Shown: positions 36,776 through 45,836, counted from the first letter of the stretch. The stretch is DNA of 64,000 nucleotides from Hymenobacter sp. (GCA_028288445.1 JAQBNT010000242.1:62001-126000), one strand, 5' to 3'. Translations and numbers: made by a program. Notes: generated from the letters alone by a model not told the origin.

Positions 36776-37528
36776 ATGGAAACCATAACCCTTCCCCCAA
36801 CCACCGCAACCGAAACCTTTTTAGCGGAGATTCTTGCTGCCCACGGCGGGCTGAAACAATGGCGCAAATTCACGAAAGTCAGTTCCCAAGTCGTCTCCGG
36901 CGGCTTCCTGTGGGCCATGAAGGGCATGCCCCTTGATGATTTGCCCCGGACCATTACGTCGGAATTTCGCCGGCAGTGGACCCGCGTCGATGCCTTCGGC
37001 AACCCCGACTGGCACATGATTTACGAGCCCCACCACCTCTTTATCGAAACGCAGGCGGGGGAAATCATCGCCGAGCAGTACGAGCCCCGCGACACCTTCT
37101 CCGGCCACGCGTGGGAAACGCCCTGGACACCCCTGCACTTGGCCTACTTCAACGGCTATGCGATGTGGACCTACTACAACCTGCCGTTTATCCTTAGTGA
37201 GCCGGGCTTCCAGCTGACCGAGATTTCCCCGGTTATGCACGAAGGACAGCGCTTCCGGGGCCTGCGGGTGCGGTTTCCGGAGGGCGTGCACACGCACAGC
37301 CGGGAGCAAAACCTCTACTTTGACGACAGCGGCCTGTTACGACGCCAGGACTACCAGGTAGACGTAGCCGGCAAAACCTCGGGGGCGCATTTCATTTCGG
37401 ACTACGTGGACGTCCAGGGCCTGAAGTTCGCCACGAAACGCCGCGTTCATCCGGTAAATGCGGATGGCACGCTCCAGTTCGACCGCACCATTGTGTCGAT
37501 TGACCTCTCGGACTTTCAGCTCAGCTAG
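36776..37528 (+). CDS. conserved hypothetical protein
   Basis: A 250-residue beta-rich soluble protein without a signal peptide. It opens METITLPPTTATETFLAEIL and has an AAHGGLKQWRKFTKVSSQV block, LFIETQAGEIIAEQYEPRD, and a closing DYVDVQGLKFATKRRVHP. The layout (HGG-x-W start, antiparallel strands) recalls LolA-like lipid-binding folds, but I cannot name a family. It sits between the epoxide hydrolase and an alpha/beta hydrolase with short spacers. Confidence 0.7.
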   Translation: METITLPPTTATETFLAEILAAHGGLKQWRKFTKVSSQVVSGGFLWAMKGMPLDDLPRTITSEFRRQWTRVDAFGNPDWHMIYEPHHLFIETQAGEIIAEQYEPRDTFSGHAWETPWTPLHLAYFNGYAMWTYYNLPFILSEPGFQLTEISPVMHEGQRFRGLRVRFPEGVHTHSREQNLYFDDSGLLRRQDYQVDVAGKTSGAHFISDYVDVQGLKFATKRRVHPVNADGTLQFDRTIVSIDLSDFQLS

Positions 37529-37573
37529 CGCAACGACAAGGCGCACGGCATCTCTCACCAAACCAATACCATC

Positions 37574-38413
37574 ATGGCTTCTGCTTTCATTTCCCGATTC
37601 TCGCTCACCGGCCTGCTCCTGGCCGCCGCCTTCGGCAGCTTGTTTGCCCAGTCTCCGTCCACTTCCTCAGCCCGCCCAAGCACTCCCATTGCAGCGGAAG
37701 GCAGCAGTCGTCAGGCCGCCAAGCCCACCATCGTGCTCGTGCACGGTGCCTTTGCCGACGGCACCGGCTGGCAGCACGTGATACCCCTGCTGGAACGCGA
37801 TGGCTACACCGTCATTGCCGTGCAAAACCCACTTACCTCCCTGGCCGCGGATGTGGAAACGACCAAGCGGGTGATTGACGTGCAGCCGGGGCCGGTGGTG
37901 GCCGTGGGGCACTCGTATGGTGGGGCGGTCATCACCGGGGCAGCGGCCGGCAATGCCCACGTGAAAGCCCTGGTGTACATCGCGGCCTTTGCGCCCGATG
38001 CCGGCGAACCCATTGGGGCTTTCGGCGAAAAGTATCCGGCCGCGCTCGGCCAGGCATTGCGGCCCGATGCCGCCGGCTTTCTCTACATCGACCGGAAGCA
38101 ATTTCGGGAGCTTTTTGCCAAAGACGTGCCGCTGACGGAAGCGCAGGTAATGGCAGCCACGCAGAAACCCATCATTGGCAGCGCCTTCGGCAGTTCCGTG
38201 CCGCAGGCCGCATGGAAAACGATTCCTTCCTGGTATCTGGTGGCGCAGCAGGACCAGGCCATTAATCCGGACCTGGAGCGCTTCTACGCCAAACGCATGG
38301 GCGCGAAGACCTCCGAAATCAACTCCAGCCACGTGCCCTTCATCTCGCACCCGGCCGAAGTTGCCCAACTGATAGAGCAGGTGGCCAGCACACCGGCCGT
38401 TGCGGCAAAATAG
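37574..38413 (+). CDS. secreted alpha/beta hydrolase
   Basis: A 279-residue exported alpha/beta hydrolase. The signal peptide is MASAFISRFSLTGLLLAAAF with cleavage near LFAQ. Core motifs: IVLVHGAFADGTGWQ, nucleophile Ser in VAVGHSYGGAVI, Asp in VAQQDQAINPD and His in INSSHVPFISHP. It is of the same group as the 21397 hydrolase (esterase/lactonase-like) but has an ordinary signal peptide rather than a lipobox. It starts 45 bp after the preceding gene. Confidence 0.88.
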   Translation: MASAFISRFSLTGLLLAAAFGSLFAQSPSTSSARPSTPIAAEGSSRQAAKPTIVLVHGAFADGTGWQHVIPLLERDGYTVIAVQNPLTSLAADVETTKRVIDVQPGPVVAVGHSYGGAVITGAAAGNAHVKALVYIAAFAPDAGEPIGAFGEKYPAALGQALRPDAAGFLYIDRKQFRELFAKDVPLTEAQVMAATQKPIIGSAFGSSVPQAAWKTIPSWYLVAQQDQAINPDLERFYAKRMGAKTSEINSSHVPFISHPAEVAQLIEQVASTPAVAAK

Positions 38414-38529
38414 CATGTGCCGCTAGGGAGAGTGCCCGAATGCACCGCAACGTTGCCTGGCACCGAGCATTGGGCTTCACTCATCTTTTTCCACCATTCA
38501 CCCCGTCACCCTTTTTACGCTAAAACGCC

Positions 38530-38970
38530 ATGCTTAAAGAAATGAACCTCCCCCAAGTCGAATCGGCCTACTACACGGCCCGCACGCACACCACGGGCGG
38601 CCGAGACGGCGCCTCGCGCAGTTCCGACGGCCGCCTGGACATCAAACTGTCGACCCCGGGTACCGCCGACAACGGTACCAATCCCGAACAGCTGTTTGCT
38701 GCCGGATGGTCGGCCTGCTTTATGGGGGCCATGAGGATTGCCGCTGGCAAAAGGAGGATTCGATTCCCGGCCGACGCAGCCATCGACACCGAAGTGGACC
38801 TGTGCAACACGGACGGCAGCTTCTTTTTGCAGGCGCGCCTCAACGTCAGCCTGCCGGGGTTGGAGCACGAAGTGGGCCAGGACTTGGTGGAAGCAGCCAG
38901 CCAGACGTGCCCGTATTCCAAAGCCACCCACGGCAACATCGACGTCACCTATAAGCTGGTGGAAGCCTGA
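38530..38970 (+). CDS. OsmC/Ohr-family peroxiredoxin-like protein
   Basis: A 146-residue OsmC-family protein. Redox Cys residues are in FAAGWSACFMGAM and ASQTCPYSKATHGNI. The GGRDGASRSSDG block replaces the classical Ohr N-terminus. It is a divergent paralog of Ohr at 23999 and probably detoxifies organic peroxides. Context: 116 bp after the secreted hydrolase and 65 bp before the next hydrolase. Confidence 0.9.
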   Translation: MLKEMNLPQVESAYYTARTHTTGGRDGASRSSDGRLDIKLSTPGTADNGTNPEQLFAAGWSACFMGAMRIAAGKRRIRFPADAAIDTEVDLCNTDGSFFLQARLNVSLPGLEHEVGQDLVEAASQTCPYSKATHGNIDVTYKLVEA

Positions 38971-39035
38971 ATCTGGCCCAGAGCAGGCCGGCCCGATGAC
39001 GATAAGCGGGCCTGCTCGACTTATCCGTAAAAAAC

Positions 39036-40010
39036 ATGGCCCCTGACTTTCCCAGCGCCCACTCGTCGATGGAACCGACGCCCGCCCGCAACGCGCCCGC
39101 CATGCCCAGCTTCTCGCCCATCAAACAGGTAAGTGCCGGGGTGCTGGACGTGGGCTACTACGAAGCCGGGCCGAGCACGGGCCCACCGGTGCTGCTGCTG
39201 CACGGCTTTCCGTATTCTATTGAGAGCTACGCGGGCGTCGCCCCACTACTGGCCGCGCGGGGGTGCCGGGTCATCGTTCCGCACTTGCGGGGCCACGGCA
39301 CCACGCGCTTCCTGCAGGCTTCAACGCCGCGTTCCGGGCAGCAAAGCGCCTTGGGCGACGATGTAATTGCGTTGCTCGATGCCTTGCAGCTGAAGCGGGC
39401 CGTGCTGGCCGGCTATGACTGGGGCGGCCGCGCCGGCTGCGTGGTGGCCGCCCTGTGGCCGGAGCGGTGCACCGGGCTGGTGTCCGTCAATAGCTACCTG
39501 ATTCAGGACATTGCCAAGGCCGGAATCCCGCTGGCTCCTGCCATCGAATCGGGACTTTGGTACCAGTATTACTTTCAAACCGAGCGCGGCCGCGCCGGGC
39601 TGACGGCCAACCGCCGCGAACTGGCCCGCACGCTTTGGCAGCGCAACTCGCCCACCTGGCCCTTCGACGAGGCCACGCTGAACCGGCACGCCAGCACGTT
39701 CGACAACGTGGATTACGTGGAGGTGGTGATTCATTCCTACCGTCATCGACTGGGCCTGGCCGCCGGCTATTCCGCCTACGAGGACCTTGAACGACGCCTA
39801 GCCGCCCTGCCCGCCATCACCGTGCTAAGCATTACCCTTGATGGCAAGGCGGATGGCGTAGTGCCCGCTACGGACGGCCGCGCATCGGCGGCAAAGTTCA
39901 CCGGGCCGCGCGTGCATCGCATCATCGACGGCGCCGGGCATAACCTGCCCGAAGAGGCCCCCCAGGCATTTGCGGATGCCGTGTGGGAGGTAGCGTCCGC
40001 GAAACGCTAA
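39036..40010 (+). CDS. alpha/beta hydrolase (epoxide hydrolase / haloalkane dehalogenase-like)
   Basis: A 324-residue cytoplasmic alpha/beta hydrolase. Oxyanion motif LLLHGFPYSIESY, nucleophile Asp in LAGYDWGGRAGC, acidic residue in TLDGKADGVVPAT and catalytic His in IDGAGHNLPEEAP. The Asp nucleophile puts it with epoxide hydrolases and dehalogenases rather than esterases. It is a tandem paralog of the next gene, sharing long identical blocks (CRVIVPHLRGHGTTRF and others). No export signal is seen. The exact start is uncertain because several ATGs lie in the first 30 codons. Confidence 0.88.
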   Translation: MAPDFPSAHSSMEPTPARNAPAMPSFSPIKQVSAGVLDVGYYEAGPSTGPPVLLLHGFPYSIESYAGVAPLLAARGCRVIVPHLRGHGTTRFLQASTPRSGQQSALGDDVIALLDALQLKRAVLAGYDWGGRAGCVVAALWPERCTGLVSVNSYLIQDIAKAGIPLAPAIESGLWYQYYFQTERGRAGLTANRRELARTLWQRNSPTWPFDEATLNRHASTFDNVDYVEVVIHSYRHRLGLAAGYSAYEDLERRLAALPAITVLSITLDGKADGVVPATDGRASAAKFTGPRVHRIIDGAGHNLPEEAPQAFADAVWEVASAKR

Positions 40011-40133
40011 TTGATTCCGAAGCCCTGCCTGAGCCTCTTGGTGCACGTTGCAGAAGTGACAGGCTAACCGCTTGCTGGCCAAGTTAACCCCAGCCGCCCG
40101 GCCACCGCTCATTCCTTAATTTACAAGACCGAC

Positions 40134-41192
40134 ATGGCTGAAGAACGCAATTATAGCCGCCGACGCTTTCTGGGCACGGCCGCCATGACCCTTGCCGCTG
40201 CCGAGATGGGCTTTATGCACTTAGCCGACGCTACGCCAAGGGACCGTTACCCCGCAATTGAGCCGGCAGATAAGCAGCCTTTGCCAGCTGCTTTTGACTC
40301 GGTGAAGCAAATCAAGGCAGGCCTGCTGAACGTGGGCTACGCCGAAGCTGGCCCCGCCAGTGGCCCAGCGGTGCTGCTGCTCCACGGCTGGCCCTACGAC
40401 ATCCACAGCTTTGTCGAAGTCACACCCCTGCTGGCCGCGGCCGGCTACCGGGTGATTGTGCCGCACCTGCGCGGCCACGGCACCACCCGCTTTCTGTCCC
40501 CGGATACGTTCCGCAACGGGCAGCAGGCAGTGGTTGCGCTCGATATTCTGGCGTTGATGGACGCACTGCAGATTAAGAAAGCCATTCTGGCCGGCTACGA
40601 CTGGGGGGCGCGGACCGCCAACATCATTGCTGCTCTCTGGCCGGAACGCTGCCAAGCCCTGGTTTCCGTCAATGGCTACCTCATCAACAACCTGGAACGT
40701 AACCAGCGGCCCCTCCCGCCCAAGGCCGAGCGGGGCTGGTGGTACCAGTACTACTTCGCCACCGAACGGGGCCGCGCCGGCCTAGAGGCCAACCGGAACG
40801 AACTGGCCAAACTCGTTTGGAAGGACAATTCGCCAACCTGGGCCTTCGACGAGGCTACGTTTGCCCAAACCGCGGCCTCCTTCAATAACCCGGACTATGT
40901 CAGCATCGTGATTCATAATTACCGCTGGCGGCTGAGCTTGGCCAAGGGCGAGGTGCAGTACGACGCGCTCGAACAGCGCCTGGCCGCGGGGCCGGTCATC
41001 ACCGTGCCCACGCTTACGCTCGACGGGGATGCCGACGGCGTGGCCCCGGCCACCGACGGCACGGCTTACGCCCCGAAGTTCACGGGCAAACGCACCCACC
41101 GCATCCTCAAAGGCATTGGCCACAACTTGCCCCAGGAGGCACCCCAGGCCTTTGCCGAGGCCATCTTCGAAGTTGCTGGACACGGCAAATAA
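40134..41192 (+). CDS. Tat-exported alpha/beta hydrolase, paralog of 39036
   Basis: A 352-residue alpha/beta hydrolase with a twin-arginine leader (NYSRRRFLGTAAMTLAAAEM). The catalytic set matches the neighbour: LLLHGWPYDIHSF, LAGYDWGARTAN, TLDGDADGVAPAT, LKGIGHNLPQEAP. The pair therefore looks like a tandem duplication in which one copy acts in the cytoplasm and this one, folded first, is exported by Tat to the periplasm. Substrate unknown; epoxide or halogenated ester compounds are plausible. Confidence 0.9.
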   Translation: MAEERNYSRRRFLGTAAMTLAAAEMGFMHLADATPRDRYPAIEPADKQPLPAAFDSVKQIKAGLLNVGYAEAGPASGPAVLLLHGWPYDIHSFVEVTPLLAAAGYRVIVPHLRGHGTTRFLSPDTFRNGQQAVVALDILALMDALQIKKAILAGYDWGARTANIIAALWPERCQALVSVNGYLINNLERNQRPLPPKAERGWWYQYYFATERGRAGLEANRNELAKLVWKDNSPTWAFDEATFAQTAASFNNPDYVSIVIHNYRWRLSLAKGEVQYDALEQRLAAGPVITVPTLTLDGDADGVAPATDGTAYAPKFTGKRTHRILKGIGHNLPQEAPQAFAEAIFEVAGHGK

Positions 41193-41392
41193 CCCGCAAG
41201 CCTACTGACAATCTCCTTGGAAACATCCGGTGCTCCCGGGTGGTCAGCCCCTCGCGGGTTTGGCGGGACTTGCTTGTGTCCGGGCTATTGAAGCGCATAG
41301 CGAAGTGCCATTGTGGCAGCCCGGACCAGGCCGCAAGCCTCGTCCGGGCATTGGCCACATTTAAATAAACAGTGAAAATCAACCTGTCGGTC

Positions 41393-42154
41393 ATGGGAAA
41401 TACTCAACTTACGACCAAGCCATTAGCTGGCAAAGTAGCCCTTGTTACGGGCGCTTCCCGGGGCATTGGTCGCGCCATTGCCCAACGCCTAAGCGAGCAA
41501 GGGGCCGCCGTAGTGGTCAACTACGCCCAGAACGCGGAGAAAGCGGAGGCCCTTGCGGCGGACCTCGTGGCCCGGGGCGGGCAGGCAATGGCAATCCGGG
41601 CAGATATGGGCGACCTTGCGGAAATATCCAAGCTATTTGAACAGGTCGTGGCCCATTTTGGGCGCTTGGATATCTTAATCAACAATGCCGGGGTGCTCGT
41701 TGACGGGCCTTTCGAGGAGCTGGACGCCGCGGCGTATGCCCGCAGCTTTGATGTAAACGTGCGCGGGGTGCTTTTTGCCTCCCAGGAAGCCGTGCGGCGC
41801 TTTGGTCCGGAGGGCGGCCGCATCGTCAACCTTTCCTCGGTTTTAGGCAACCGGCCCGCGCCCGGCAGCGCGGTCTACGCAGCCACGAAAGCGGCGGTGA
41901 ACTCGCTTACCCAGAGCCTGGCGGCCGAGCTCGGCGCTCGGCACATTACGGTGAATGCCGTGGCCCCGGGCCTGACGGATACGGATATGGGGGCCGCCAC
42001 TGCGCCCGCCATTCACCAATACGTGATTGCCAATACCGCCCTGGGCCGCCTGGGCCGGCCCGAAGACATTGCGGAGGTCGTGGCCTTTTTGGTGAGCGAC
42101 GCCGGCCGGTGGATTACGGGGCAGCCCCTGTACGCCGACGGAGGACTGCGTTAG
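41393..42154 (+). CDS. SDR-family oxidoreductase (FabG-like)
   Basis: A 253-residue classical SDR. It has [21 protein letters not shown], Ser in [18 protein letters not shown] and the C-terminal [11 protein letters not shown]. Length and motifs match 3-oxoacyl-ACP reductase-like SDRs, but there are no fatty-acid genes nearby, so it more likely acts on a carbonyl in the detoxification run. The ATG at 41393 is preferred over the GTG at 41372. Last gene of the 35.3-42.2 kb cluster. Confidence 0.92.
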   Translation: MGNTQLTTKPLAGKVALVTGASRGIGRAIAQRLSEQGAAVVVNYAQNAEKAEALAADLVARGGQAMAIRADMGDLAEISKLFEQVVAHFGRLDILINNAGVLVDGPFEELDAAAYARSFDVNVRGVLFASQEAVRRFGPEGGRIVNLSSVLGNRPAPGSAVYAATKAAVNSLTQSLAAELGARHITVNAVAPGLTDTDMGAATAPAIHQYVIANTALGRLGRPEDIAEVVAFLVSDAGRWITGQPLYADGGLR

Positions 42155-42640
42155 CAAGTAAAGCGGGCAGCGGGCTGGTTTATGGCGGGGTGTATCGGCC
42201 AATGCTCGGTGCATGGACTCAGGGCCGCCTCTATTGAACCTGCGCAGGTTCGTTTCCACTCTGCTCCGCTCTCAAAGGCAAAAGGCCCGGAAACCGTAGA
42301 AGTAACAATGAGCATTTCATACCACTAAAAGCAGGCACTGTGTGCACGAGGAGCCGGTTTAATCAAATGTTCGAAGTAGCATCCGCTTCGTGCTTTTGCT
42401 GCTTTTTTTCCACTGGCACAACCAAGATTGGTCTTCATTCGGCCGGTTTTTGGCGGCTAAAGGCAGCTATTGGCCTCCTATGCGGCCCGCTCAGTTCAAG
42501 TTTCGCCTCATAATCGGCGACAAAAACACCAATTCGGAGGTGGTCCCGGCGGCGGTACGGCTAGTAACGTGGCGTGCCTTTTGGTCCAGTAAGCTAGATT
42601 ATATTAAACGCAGCCGGAGTAGGAGCGAAAAGCTTCGGGC
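42155..42640. other. intergenic, no gene seen
   Basis: Nearly 500 bp between the SDR and the converging Fic gene. A short open stretch on the plus strand (42390-42656) has no protein-like features. It marks the boundary to the plasmid-type backbone. Confidence 0.5.
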
Positions 42641-43735
42641 CTATGCTAGTCGATAACTTGTGCTCCGCCCACCCGCCTGCTCTTTAAGCAGAATACCGGA
42701 CTCCAACAAGCTGGCAATATCGCGGCTGGCCGTGTCCTGTGAGCATTTGGCAATGGTTGCCCACTTAGAACTGGTCAGCTTGCCTTCAAATCCGTCGAGC
42801 AATTGGTTCAGCAGCTTCCGTTGGCGTTCATTGAGCGGTTGCCCGGCTAACTGCTCCCAAAAATGCGCTTTGCGCAATACAGCGGCCACGGTGTGCTCAC
42901 TCGCCGTCAGGGCCCGGCCCAGGCATTCGAGAAACCATTCTAACCACGCCGTAATGTCCAGGGAGGCCTGCTGCGTTTTTTCCAAAATAGTATAGTACGC
43001 TTTTCGCTCGCGCAGAATCTGCGCCGACAGGCTGTAAAAGCGCTGAGAGGAGCCATCAGCACGGGCTAGCTGTAAGTCGGTAATAGTCCGCGCTATCCGG
43101 CCGTTACCATCCTCAAATGGATGCAGCGTTACAAACCAGAGGTGGGCCACACCAGCCTTGAGCACGGCATCTAACGCAGGCCCATCGTTGAACCAAGTAA
43201 GGAATTGTTGTACGGCCTCCTCCAAGCCCGCAGCCGCTGGGGCTTGAAAGTGCATTTTTTCGCGGCCTAATGGGCCCGACACGACTTGCATGGGACCGGT
43301 ACGGTCGTCGCGCCAGGCACCTGCCCGTACTTGGTAGAAGCCGCTGCGTCCCCCGGGAAACAAGGCCGATTGCCAGCCGAGCAGCCGTTCTGCCGTGAGT
43401 CGTTGCGCATACCCCTGCACCGCGTCTAGGGCCGTGGTCACCACGCAGTCGATGTGTCGGCTGGCCGGTTCTAGGCCGGCGGTATCCAGCCCCAGTCGCC
43501 GGGCCGCCGAGGAACGTACCTGCACGGGGTCTAACCGTTCGCCTTCTATCTCATGGCTTTTGACCACTTCCTGCGTAAGGGCTTGCACGGCCGCTTCCGT
43601 ACGCACGCCAAAGCCGAGGTGCTGCATCTGCCCCAGCAAACGGCCCTGCTGATGACGTACACTACCAAGCAACGCTTCAAGCCGGTCAGTTTGCCAAGTG
43701 AATCGGGGCCAATCGGGAAGTTCGTAGATGTACAT
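42641..43735 (-). CDS. Fic-family protein with DUF4172-type N-terminus and inhibitory motif
   Basis: A 364-residue Fic protein. The N-terminal domain starts MYIYELPDWPRFTWQ, typical of DUF4172. The inhibitory helix is SHEIEGE (about residue 63), matching (S/T)xxxE(G/N), so it is a self-inhibited class II Fic. The catalytic loop is LHPFEDGNGRIAR (about 220), complete with His, Asp and Arg. The C-terminal WATIAKCSQDTASRDIASLL is a winged helix. It would transfer AMP to a target protein when inhibition is relieved. Start 43735 is set by the DUF4172 beginning. Repeats upstream (43771-43815) suggest autoregulation. Confidence 0.9.
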   Translation of the reverse strand: MYIYELPDWPRFTWQTDRLEALLGSVRHQQGRLLGQMQHLGFGVRTEAAVQALTQEVVKSHEIEGERLDPVQVRSSAARRLGLDTAGLEPASRHIDCVVTTALDAVQGYAQRLTAERLLGWQSALFPGGRSGFYQVRAGAWRDDRTGPMQVVSGPLGREKMHFQAPAAAGLEEAVQQFLTWFNDGPALDAVLKAGVAHLWFVTLHPFEDGNGRIARTITDLQLARADGSSQRFYSLSAQILRERKAYYTILEKTQQASLDITAWLEWFLECLGRALTASEHTVAAVLRKAHFWEQLAGQPLNERQRKLLNQLLDGFEGKLTSSKWATIAKCSQDTASRDIASLLESGILLKEQAGGRSTSYRLA

Positions 43736-43770
43736 AAGGCTCTGCGCAAATAGCAAAGCAAGCTAACAAA

Positions 43771-43815
43771 TATTCTCCGCACATCATGCGGAGTTTAGCC
43801 AATCTATTCTCCGCA
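43771..43815 (-). promoter_or_regulatory. repeat operator upstream of fic
   Basis: TATTCTCCGCA occurs directly at 43771-43781 and 43805-43815, and an inverted half (TGCGGAG, 43787-43793) makes CTCCGCA-N5-TGCGGAG. It starts 36 bp before the fic start, placed where a repressor would act; the Fic protein's own C-terminal winged helix is the natural candidate. Confidence 0.6.
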
Positions 43816-43904
43816 TTCACCCCCTTGGGTGAAGGAACAGACTAATGTTGCGGATAATGACAAGTATGAAGCAAGGATACCGCCGCTCATTCCTCTTCTC
43901 ACGT

Positions 43905-44270
43905 TTATCGCAGGTTTGGCAGTTTCTTTTTCAGCTTTTCTTTCGCCTTTGCAGGTAATTCGCGGTCAGCTTCCGCTTTGCCAGCGAAAAAAGCAGTCAG
44001 CGCTTCCTCCAGAATGTCCTGAATTTCCATTCCTCCCCAGCATTCGAATTGCTTAAGCCGCAAAAAGGTATCGGGAGTAAGTTGGTTAGTAAATGGCACC
44101 TTAGCAACTGCTGCCTCTCTGATGGGCAAAGGCGTAGTAGTTTCATGACTTGGCGTAGCCTTAATGGTCAGGTCATAGAGTAAAGCATCTGCGGCTTGCG
44201 CTGGAACTGACTCAACCTTGGTCATATTTTCTATCATGTTTACCTTGCCTGCCTTTTTCATATTTTTCAT
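43905..44270 (-). CDS. small plasmid partition partner (ParB-like, putative)
   Basis: A 121-residue protein starting MKNMKKAGKVNMIENMTKVE. The segment LTPDTFLRLKQFECWGGMEI and then DILEEALTAFFAG looks like a ribbon- or helix-turn-helix DNA-binding module, and the tail is Lys-rich. It starts 25 bp after the parA stop on the same strand, the usual place for the small DNA-binding partner of ParA. The start at 44270 is chosen because earlier in-frame codons lie within parA. AT-rich palindromic sequence overlaps its start. Confidence 0.6.
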   Translation of the reverse strand: MKNMKKAGKVNMIENMTKVESVPAQAADALLYDLTIKATPSHETTTPLPIREAAVAKVPFTNQLTPDTFLRLKQFECWGGMEIQDILEEALTAFFAGKAEADRELPAKAKEKLKKKLPNLR

Positions 44271-44295
44271 ATTTATAATATGTATGACATTGATA

Positions 44296-45057
44296 CTATC
44301 CGACCGTCTGCCGTATTTCCGCCGTGAGGTTGCGGTAGTCAAGTGCTCCATTAGAATGCGGAGCCCAGGAAAAAATGCTTTGTCGCATGCTTTGCGACTC
44401 TGGTAAAGCGACATTTTCCCGAATAGTTGTCTGCATCACTAAAGGCCCCAGCGTGGGGTCGTCGCGCAACTGCTGTACCACCTGGTGATGCAGTGCCCGC
44501 CGATACGATGGAGCATACTCGGTAAAGAAAATTCCTCCGACCCGGAGTTTAGGATTGAAGTTCTTCTGCAAGCGTGAACACATATCCAGTAGTGCAGTCA
44601 TACCCTCGTTACCGAAGAACTCTGGATGCAATGGCACAAAAACGGCTTCGCTGGCCACCAGTGAAGCCACAGTCAGAGCAGCGAGAGAAGGGGGAGTATC
44701 TATAACTACATAATCAACATTAGTTATCCCTGCCAGTTGGTCTCGCAGAAAGAAGATATAATCAGGCTGCGTACCAAAGACCTTCTCTTGTTGGGCGAGC
44801 GAACGTTCCGCTCTTATGAGCTGCAGTTGCGGTCCGACCCGGTATAGTGCCTGTGGCAGACTTAGCTTTTCCGCGAGCACTTCCCCAATGTGTGGTACGC
44901 TAGCTGGCACCTGGAATGTCTTGCTAGCATTGGCTTGTGGGTCACAATCAAGTAGCACGACTTGAAAGCCCTGTTCGGATAGCGCGTGGGCTACACAAAG
45001 GGCGGAGGTGGTTTTGCCCACTCCACCTTTGTTATTGGCAAAAGAAAGAATATGCAT
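44296..45057 (-). CDS. parA: ParA-family partition ATPase
   Basis: A 253-residue Walker-type ATPase. The deviant Walker A is FANNKGGVGKTTSA (residues 7-17), the A' motif is VVLLDCDPQANAS and Walker B is VDYVVIDTPPS. There is no N-terminal helix-turn-helix, so it is type Ib-like; the operator is probably bound by the small downstream protein. It drives plasmid (or chromosome) segregation. A consensus TAGATTTG promoter box lies 26 bp upstream and an inverted repeat further up may be the centromere. It diverges from the replication initiator. Confidence 0.93.
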   Translation of the reverse strand: MHILSFANNKGGVGKTTSALCVAHALSEQGFQVVLLDCDPQANASKTFQVPASVPHIGEVLAEKLSLPQALYRVGPQLQLIRAERSLAQQEKVFGTQPDYIFFLRDQLAGITNVDYVVIDTPPSLAALTVASLVASEAVFVPLHPEFFGNEGMTALLDMCSRLQKNFNPKLRVGGIFFTEYAPSYRRALHHQVVQQLRDDPTLGPLVMQTTIRENVALPESQSMRQSIFSWAPHSNGALDYRNLTAEIRQTVG

Positions 45058-45082
45058 AAAGCGCTGAATTGTTTAAAGCCAA

Positions 45083-45090
45083 CAAATCTA
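45083..45090 (-). promoter_or_regulatory. parA promoter -7 box TAGATTTG
   Basis: Read on the minus strand, TAGATTTG fits the Bacteroidota consensus TAnnTTTG exactly, 26 bp before the parA ATG. Confidence 0.65.
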
Positions 45091-45121
45091 ATCAAGGCAT
45101 CCAATATCGTACGTATTGTAA

Positions 45122-45155
45122 ATACATATTTTTCATAAATATGAAAAATATGTAT
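45122..45155. promoter_or_regulatory. AT-rich palindrome, candidate parS/operator
   Basis: ATACATATTTTTCAT and its reverse complement (45141-45155) flank AAAT. Related sequence (CATATTTTTCATATTTATAA) overlaps the start of the small partition gene at about 44258-44280. Both fit a partition site or operator bound by the ParB-like protein. Confidence 0.55.
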
Positions 45156-45287
45156 CGTATTGCTCTGAAAAGCTTGGTATCTAGAATAAAATATTGCTAC
45201 GCTTGAGGTGGTCTAGGGATAGCGGACAGAAGAAGGGCGTATATTTCTTCTGTTATAACAGTCAGAAAAAGCGGATTGCTGCCCGAC

Positions 45288-45720
45288 CAACGACGCAAAT
45301 ACGACGAGCTATTTAAGGCCGAGGCTCCTGCGCCTGGGCAGTTGCCGAGCCGCAGCACGCAGGCCGGGGCTTGGCAGTTAGGCATGAGCTCTAAGCTGCT
45401 CTATAGCTGGCAATAGGCCTGTGGCCGAAGTGGGGAGCGTAGAAGTGGCGAGCGACCCAGAGTTACGGGGCCTGCGTGTGGCCAACAAGCAGCTGGCGCA
45501 AGAGTTCGACAGTTAATAAAGCGTTGGCCATCTCCGGCCAATTCGGGGGGTGAGCACCGACCAGTACATCACCCAGTGTCAGGCCCGTGTGTCCGTGCGC
45601 CAGCTTTGCCAGTCCTACAGGTCGCGCATAGTGCGTGCTACGCCTGGCAGCACAGCCAGCCAGCCCCCATTGGTCGAGTCCGCTTGGCAAGTGGCAGTGT
45701 GCGAAGTGTTTGGGCAATAC
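45288..45720 (+). pseudogene. IS3-family transposase remnant
   Basis: Broken frames read RRKYDELFKAEAP, LGMSSKLLYSWQ, ASDPELRGLRVANKQLAQE and KALAISGQFGG (OrfA-like), then QYITQCQARVSVRQLCQS and AWQVAVCEVFGQ (OrfB-like start). At least three frame breaks and stops are present and the catalytic part is missing. It lies inside the origin region just before the first iteron. The flanks 45160-45287 and 45720-45836 show nothing else. Confidence 0.55.
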
Positions 45721-45836
45721 AGCAATCATATCGTTTATTATAACGCCGAACGACGATATTTCGCACTTGGCCACCACTCGCCCAACCAATTCCAAACCCA
45801 CGTTCCAATTCTGTCCGGCTCGGGTAGACCACCTCA

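Noticed and set aside
42390-42656. Possible 88-residue gene before fic
   Set aside because: Composition (Leu/Phe then Arg/Ser) and codon use do not look like protein, and it overlaps the fic end on the other strand.
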